DNA of 49,201 nt from a virus. The stretch's first letter is position 1. Each line of letters begins with the position of its first letter. Location of the stretch: positions 1 to 49,201 of the IMG/VR virus record IMGVR_UViG_3300043449_001335. One strand, given 5' to 3'. Positions 45,499 to 49,201 of this stretch are shown one piece after another. The notes under the pieces are model-generated. The model saw only the letters and a list, made by a program, of their open reading frames with translations, was not told the DNA's origin and did not search any database. The translations under genes were made by a program, and so were the position numbers.

Positions 45499-46003
45499 TT
45501 GGGAACCTATTCTCTTCGTTAGCAGTAAATACAAGTCCAATGGTATCTCCTGGAGATAGCATAACCTGGTCAGCACCAGTCTCTGCCCACTTCCAACCAG
45601 TAGCAAAGTCAAGTGGGACATTTACATTCTTATATGGCTTTACAAATACAGCCCAGTAGCCAAAGGCTGGTGGCATGTCAGCACATGTCTCTACATACGT
45701 TTCATGACCTTCAATATTAATTGGTAGGTCTGCAGCAGGCTTGCTATCTACACGGCAAATGACAGCATTTCCATACTTAGCGGTTCCTTCAATATCAATC
45801 CCTGCGTAGTTGAATACATCGATTGCAGACATCTCTCTGTTGGCTGAAACACATTTAGTTGCCTTGGCATTATTATCCAAAACACCATAATCAATATAAA
45901 CATGCACACAACTATCTGGTGCAATCGCTGGTGCAGCAACCCACAGCCCACCAGCAACAAGTGCTGCAACTACAGCAATCTTAGCAATAATACTTTTCTT
46001 CAT
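45491..46003 (-). CDS. secreted DUF4430 (transcobalamin C-terminal)-like protein
   Basis: Signal peptide or N-terminal anchor (MKKSIIAKIAVVAALVAGGL...). The mature part VHVYIDYGVLDNN...MSAIDVFNYAG...KYGNAVICRVDSKP...YWAVFVKPY...SPGDTIGLVF follows DUF4430/transcobalamin-like C-terminal order. 170 aa. It lies in an operon with DNA-metabolism genes. A role in B12 binding at the cell surface would fit the B12-dependent reductase, but many DUF4430 proteins do not bind B12. Confidence 0.6.
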   Translation of the reverse strand: MKKSIIAKIAVVAALVAGGLWVAAPAIAPDSCVHVYIDYGVLDNNAKATKCVSANREMSAIDVFNYAGIDIEGTAKYGNAVICRVDSKPAADLPINIEGHETYVETCADMPPAFGYWAVFVKPYKNVNVPLDFATGWKWAETGADQVMLSPGDTIGLVFTANEENRFPND

Positions 46004-46152
46004 CTTCTTGATTTCCTTAATCCAAACTTAGCCAAATAAACATAGATAGTCTCTACGCTGACACCACACTCTCTTGCAATGTCTTCTGGAGACTTTCTAT
46101 CTATGTGGAATCGTTTCCTCAACCACATCTCATTAGTATACAGCTTTGCCAT
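46000..46152 (-). CDS. small HTH DNA-binding protein (50 aa)
   Basis: MAKLYTNEMWLRKRFHIDRK, then SPEDIARECGVSVETIYVYL and AKFGLRKSRR. SPEDIARECGVSVETIYVYLAKFG is a classical helix-turn-helix. It overlaps the preceding and following genes by TAATG and ATGA. It could be an excise-like, repressor or recombination accessory protein. Too small for homology by eye. Confidence 0.72.
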   Translation of the reverse strand: MAKLYTNEMWLRKRFHIDRKSPEDIARECGVSVETIYVYLAKFGLRKSRR

Positions 46153-46712
46153 TATTTTGTCAACTTCTCCCAGTTGTTTATAGCATAATGCCCAATGCCA
46201 ATAGCATCAGCAACGTCATTATCAGTAACCAACCTATCATATTGAATGTTAATATAGTTAATAGTTTTTTCTTTTCTGAGATTTCTCTCATAGGTTTTAA
46301 ACCAAGAATCACTCTTATCTGGGAACTTTTTCTTAAGATCAAATTTTTCTTCTTTACTTAGTTTTTTATTTCCAATATAGTTTTGCCATGTTATAGGTGC
46401 TACTGATTTAATCTCGTTTGCACCAGATATTCCAGCTGCCCCCAAAATAGCACCCTGAACCAATGCCAGATCAGCAGCAGTTTTTGGACTATTAATAAAT
46501 ACTGTGTGCTCAATGACAATAGCATCTGGAGCACCATACTCCTGAACAAAAGCTTTTGTCTTTTTACATGCATCAATTACTTTTTTGTAGGTGGTTGCAC
46601 CAACAAAGTTAATCTTCCCAAAAGCAACCAAAGCCTTGCCCTCAAATACACTGAAGGCAAAGCTGTTGGTACTAGCATCAATCGCCCAGATCTTCTGTGG
46701 CTGGTTTGTCAT
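46152..46712 (-). CDS. RuvC-like Holliday-junction resolvase
   Basis: IWAIDASTNSFAFSVFEG (first Asp), IVIEHTVFINSPKTAADLAL (Glu) and TDNDVADAIGIGHYAIN (Asp/Asp) give the RuvC catalytic set. 186 aa. It would cut branched DNA before packaging. The start at 46712 overlaps the zinc-protein gene by 35 nt; an ATG at 46730 preceded by GGGAT is a second option. Confidence 0.88.
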   Translation of the reverse strand: MTNQPQKIWAIDASTNSFAFSVFEGKALVAFGKINFVGATTYKKVIDACKKTKAFVQEYGAPDAIVIEHTVFINSPKTAADLALVQGAILGAAGISGANEIKSVAPITWQNYIGNKKLSKEEKFDLKKKFPDKSDSWFKTYERNLRKEKTINYINIQYDRLVTDNDVADAIGIGHYAINNWEKLTK

Positions 46713-47001
46713 CAAGGATAAATTTACCATTTGCCATCCCCTTTATCTGTCTCAATATCTTGCTAACTTCTTTTGGAACAATTATGCAGCTCTCACAAGT
46801 GGGATCATCGTTATAGATTGACAAAGTAGTATCACAAATTTTGCAATTGCGAATCTTTGTTTTTCTTCTCTCACGCCTTGTTTGCTCATAGCGTAGAGCG
46901 ATCTTTTCCTTAGTTGCGAGTTCTCTACAACCTACAGAACAATAGATCTGGTAGGATGTAGCTGGTGTGAATTGTGCATCACAGTACTGACAGTGTTTCA
47001 T
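46678..47001 (-). CDS. zinc-finger protein (107 aa)
   Basis: MKHCQYCDAQFTPATSYQIYCSVGCRELATKE and CKICDTTLSIYNDDPTCESC give two CxxC...C zinc sites. Between them is a basic helix (RYEQTRRERRKTKIR). The start at 47001 follows GGAG at 7 nt. Possibly binds DNA and works with the adjacent nuclease and resolvase. Confidence 0.65.
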   Translation of the reverse strand: MKHCQYCDAQFTPATSYQIYCSVGCRELATKEKIALRYEQTRRERRKTKIRNCKICDTTLSIYNDDPTCESCIIVPKEVSKILRQIKGMANGKFILDDKPATEDLGD

Positions 47002-47812
47002 CGATTGGCTCCAGAGATTTAATTTTGATTTCTCCCTTGCCAGCCTCTGCACATGCTGCCTGAATAGGACATGTCTTACAGATTTTTGAATTTGAACGGT
47101 AGTTCTTTTCTGGTAGGGTTCTATCAACCCATGCCTTACGAACCACTCTCATCCAATCAAAAGCTTGATTTACCCACGATACCAAGTAACTTCCTGGTGT
47201 TACCTCTACAGGCAAAATCAGCAAGTCGTGGTTGTTCTTATTCTCATATATAAGAACACCCTTAGTCTTTCCTAGAATCTTCATATAGATTAGTAGCTGA
47301 ACTAGGTGGCCCTTTTTAGGCTTACCTGCTGCTTTTCTATACTCAAATCCTTCACTAGGCATGGTTTTAATTTCACCAACGATTTCCTCGCCTGCCCAGT
47401 TTAGCATTGCATCACCATATCCAAAAATAGGTGGGTCCTGATTTGTAATCTTAAACTCAGTAGTTCTGTTGCCATCATCGTCAACAAAAGCTTTAGCAAG
47501 ATTAGAATTAAGCATTGCAGTTTGGATTCTGTCGTGAGACAAAGTTCCAGCTGTCATGTTTGCCACACCATAAGCATCAGCATTGTCTTCAAATGTTTGA
47601 CCATCAAATGCTAGATACCAATATCTTGGGCACTCACCATGCGAGAATGCAATCGTAGATGGTGCAAAAGTTTTCTTTTTCTGAAACTTTGCAACACGTG
47701 TAACTGTATATCCCTCATGGATTTTTGCAATGAATTCGTCAGAGTTAATAAAAGTACTAGCTTTTGCTTCGATCTTTTTTAACATTACCTGACTTAGTAA
47801 ATTTTTAGCCAT
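46979..47812 (-). CDS. Cas4/RecB-like PD-(D/E)XK exonuclease with Fe-S cysteines
   Basis: FGYGDAMLNWAGEEIVGEIKTMPS (Asp then ExK), GHLVQLLIYMKILGKTKGVLIYENK and a Cys set (ECPRYWY and CKTCPIQAAC) match Cas4-like exonucleases with a 4Fe-4S cluster. 277 aa. In phages it works in recombination and end processing. No CRISPR genes are near, so it is not part of a CRISPR system. Confidence 0.88.
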   Translation of the reverse strand: MAKNLLSQVMLKKIEAKASTFINSDEFIAKIHEGYTVTRVAKFQKKKTFAPSTIAFSHGECPRYWYLAFDGQTFEDNADAYGVANMTAGTLSHDRIQTAMLNSNLAKAFVDDDGNRTTEFKITNQDPPIFGYGDAMLNWAGEEIVGEIKTMPSEGFEYRKAAGKPKKGHLVQLLIYMKILGKTKGVLIYENKNNHDLLILPVEVTPGSYLVSWVNQAFDWMRVVRKAWVDRTLPEKNYRSNSKICKTCPIQAACAEAGKGEIKIKSLEPIDETLSVL

Positions 47813-47819
47813 AATACCA

Positions 47820-48122
47820 CTAGCGAGTTATGTACTTAAGTGCAGCAACCAAGTTATTGATTGACTCTGCAGCTGTGAAGTACAAGTTTTTCTTCGCTCT
47901 ATCTCCCTTATCTACGTTTGCCATCCAGGTTGCTTTAAAAGACATCTTTGCAGCAATTGCCTGTAGGCGTACTATTTCGATTGTAGCCACATTCAATGGA
48001 ATATCTGGCTTGACGATTAGCTTTGCAATAAATGTCAAAGCTGTTGTTAATTCTTCATCCTGCATGTAGTCTGCAATTTCTGCAAGACCATTAATCATGT
48101 CTAGTGTTGTTTCATTATTCAT
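47820..48122 (-). CDS. helical hypothetical protein (100 aa)
   Basis: MNNETTLDMINGLAEIADYMQDEELTTALTFIAKLIVKPD... An all-helical protein found near phage recombination genes. It may be a single-strand annealing accessory or nuclease partner; not assigned. The ATG overlaps the oxygenase stop by 8 nt. Confidence 0.6.
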   Translation of the reverse strand: MNNETTLDMINGLAEIADYMQDEELTTALTFIAKLIVKPDIPLNVATIEIVRLQAIAAKMSFKATWMANVDKGDRAKKNLYFTAAESINNLVAALKYITR

Positions 48123-48948
48123 CTGCAAAGCCTGCAATCTGGCTTTGATCTAGACCAATATCAAATCCTCTAGAATTGTAGATGTCCCATCCCTCTTGAA
48201 ACAATGGGTGGTTAGCAAGTTCAATTTGGTATGCTTCTCTACCTTCGTAATTCATCAAAGGATCTAGAGGGTTGTCCTCTCCTGTCCAACGATAATTGGT
48301 AACTGGGCAATAGTCAAAGCTTACAATCTCAACAAATTCTCCTGGCTTCCACTTACGCTTATCTCTCCAGTGAACCTGATTAACTGCACTAAAGATAATT
48401 GCATCTCCAAGCTTTAGGTCATAAGGCTTATCTTCTACCCAAAGAGTCCAGTCATCTACGTTACCGCCAATCATATAGTTGAATGTAACAAGGTTTTCAT
48501 CTGCATCAAGATGTGGTGGAAGCGATGGAGCCTTTACACCATTGCCATAGATTGGATTATAGTCAATGTAGTTGTAGTGTGTAAGTCTGATCGGATCCTT
48601 ATGCAAAGGCTTGCAATATGAGTCCATGATATTTTCAATTACTGGTGGACAGTCAAACTCAATTAGCAATCTTGACATGTGGGTAATCTTCTTTGGGTGA
48701 TATCTAGTAGAGCCGTAATACTCTTCCTGGCTACCAGGAGTTGGTGTATAGTTGGCATCGCCATCCATAAGCCTTCTATTCTTTTCAATCACATCACGAA
48801 GAATCTGTACCTCTTCATCGCTGAAAGGCTTTTCAATGTAGACTGGCAGTTCTTTTGTATATCTGTCAAATCCAGTTAGATACTTATGCATCGGTGCTGG
48901 GTTAAAAGGTTTCCCAGTATGTGGGTGTCTTTTTACTTCATTATCCAT
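48115..48948 (-). CDS. 2OG-Fe(II) oxygenase-like protein with altered 2OG-binding residue
   Basis: LPPHLDADENLVTFNYMIGG gives H146 and D148; NQVHWRDKRKW gives H193. The Arg expected about 10 residues later is replaced by the KPGEFVEIVSF segment, so 2OG binding may differ. 277 aa. The start at 48948 follows AAGGAG at long spacing. A related truncated copy is at 48993-49201. Confidence 0.72.
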   Translation of the reverse strand: MDNEVKRHPHTGKPFNPAPMHKYLTGFDRYTKELPVYIEKPFSDEEVQILRDVIEKNRRLMDGDANYTPTPGSQEEYYGSTRYHPKKITHMSRLLIEFDCPPVIENIMDSYCKPLHKDPIRLTHYNYIDYNPIYGNGVKAPSLPPHLDADENLVTFNYMIGGNVDDWTLWVEDKPYDLKLGDAIIFSAVNQVHWRDKRKWKPGEFVEIVSFDYCPVTNYRWTGEDNPLDPLMNYEGREAYQIELANHPLFQEGWDIYNSRGFDIGLDQSQIAGFADE

Positions 48949-48992
48949 TTTTTTTGTTTTCTCCTTGTATATATTATAGTACAAAAATCGTT

Positions 48993-49201
48993 TTACTGCT
49001 TGGACTGCCACACCTTTAATAGTTCTGCTTCTTTTTCCAGCATAGCTTTCCTATGATCATCTGAGATCTTTTCTGCCCCCACCTTTGAAAAATGACAAAA
49101 AATCATTTCAACAAAATCGGAGTCCTTAAAGGGTTTATCCACTCTCCAGTGGATCTGGTGAGTTCCGCTAAACATTAGTCCTTGGTTATCTTTTAAAACA
49201 T
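48993..49201 (-). CDS. partial 2OG-Fe(II) oxygenase-like protein
   Basis: The frame continues past the right edge. The visible C-terminal 69 aa contains GLMFSGTHQIHWRVDKPFKDSDFVEMIFCHFS, matching the SAVNQVHWR...GEFVEIVSF region of the adjacent gene. It is thus the C-terminal end of a tandem paralogue, not a whole gene. Confidence 0.65.
   Translation of the reverse strand, partial: VLKDNQGLMFSGTHQIHWRVDKPFKDSDFVEMIFCHFSKVGAEKISDDHRKAMLEKEAELLKVWQSKQ

Noticed and set aside
46979-47812. CRISPR-associated Cas4
   Set aside because: No cas1, cas2 or repeats are nearby. Cas4-like exonucleases are common recombination genes in phages.

Overview
The window looks like part of a large double-stranded DNA bacteriophage genome. 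It carries a large terminase with its small-subunit partner, two modular endolysins, a lysozyme-like exported protein, holin-like small membrane proteins, nine tRNA genes, phage nucleotide-metabolism genes and many tiny tightly overlapping genes, mostly on the minus strand. No capsid, portal or tail gene is recognisable, so structural genes probably lie outside. Signs of an actinobacterial host are a WhiB-family regulator (19126-19407), a DUF7455-type zinc protein (23051-23287), a DUF2061 membrane protein, an FmdB-type zinc ribbon and many promoters suited to leaderless transcripts. The sequence is AT-rich, so a low-GC actinomycete, for example a freshwater Nanopelagicales type, is a reasonable inference but not proven.

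Layout. 1-8.4 kb: small zinc-binding genes, a predicted DNA-repair glycosylase, a corrinoid adenosyltransferase, a GT8 glycosyltransferase, an HNH nuclease, an SGNH hydrolase, a secreted lysozyme-like protein, a 2OG-Fe(II) oxygenase, tRNA-Arg and tRNA-Ile, groES and thyX. 8.4-17.5 kb: a glycan-related block with GT61, GT32-like and GlcNAc-type glycosyltransferases, a sulfotransferase-like protein, an NTP-transferase/HAD fusion, a cupin and a GDPD-like protein. Between these lie a tetrapyrrole-methylase (RsmI-like) gene, a Dps-like gene and a candidate small RNA at 13659-13739. 17.5-20.9 kb: small genes including whiB and a nuclease. 20.9-23.1 kb: a nucleotide-sugar dehydratase and a sugar C-methyltransferase. 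23.1-25.8 kb: small zinc proteins and two endolysins. 25.8-32.5 kb: one tightly coupled operon with carbamoyltransferase, SGNH protein, a 28-residue basic peptide, two 2OG oxygenases, a glycosyltransferase and three proteins of unknown function. 32.5-34.2 kb: seven tRNAs with odd structured spacers and a second RsmI-like gene. 34.3-42 kb: secreted subtilase, Ntn hydrolase, small membrane proteins, a secreted PA14/coiled-coil protein, B12-dependent ribonucleotide reductase and a secreted Ig-like/coiled-coil protein. 42-49.2 kb: terminases, two complete 2OG oxygenases and a third cut by the edge, a DUF3310 protein, a secreted DUF4430-like protein, a small HTH protein, a RuvC-like resolvase and a Cas4-like nuclease.

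How the parts fit. The B12-dependent reductase, the adenosyltransferase that makes its cofactor and ThyX form a deoxynucleotide supply set. Glycosyltransferases, nucleotide-sugar enzymes, carbamoyltransferase, SGNH hydrolases and up to seven 2OG-Fe(II) oxygenases suggest heavy modification of a glycan, a virion surface or possibly DNA; the target cannot be read from the sequence. Many genes overlap by exactly 1, 4 or 8 nt. At least eleven starts have a -10 box 6-7 nt before the ATG. Both features point to leaderless first genes and translational coupling downstream.
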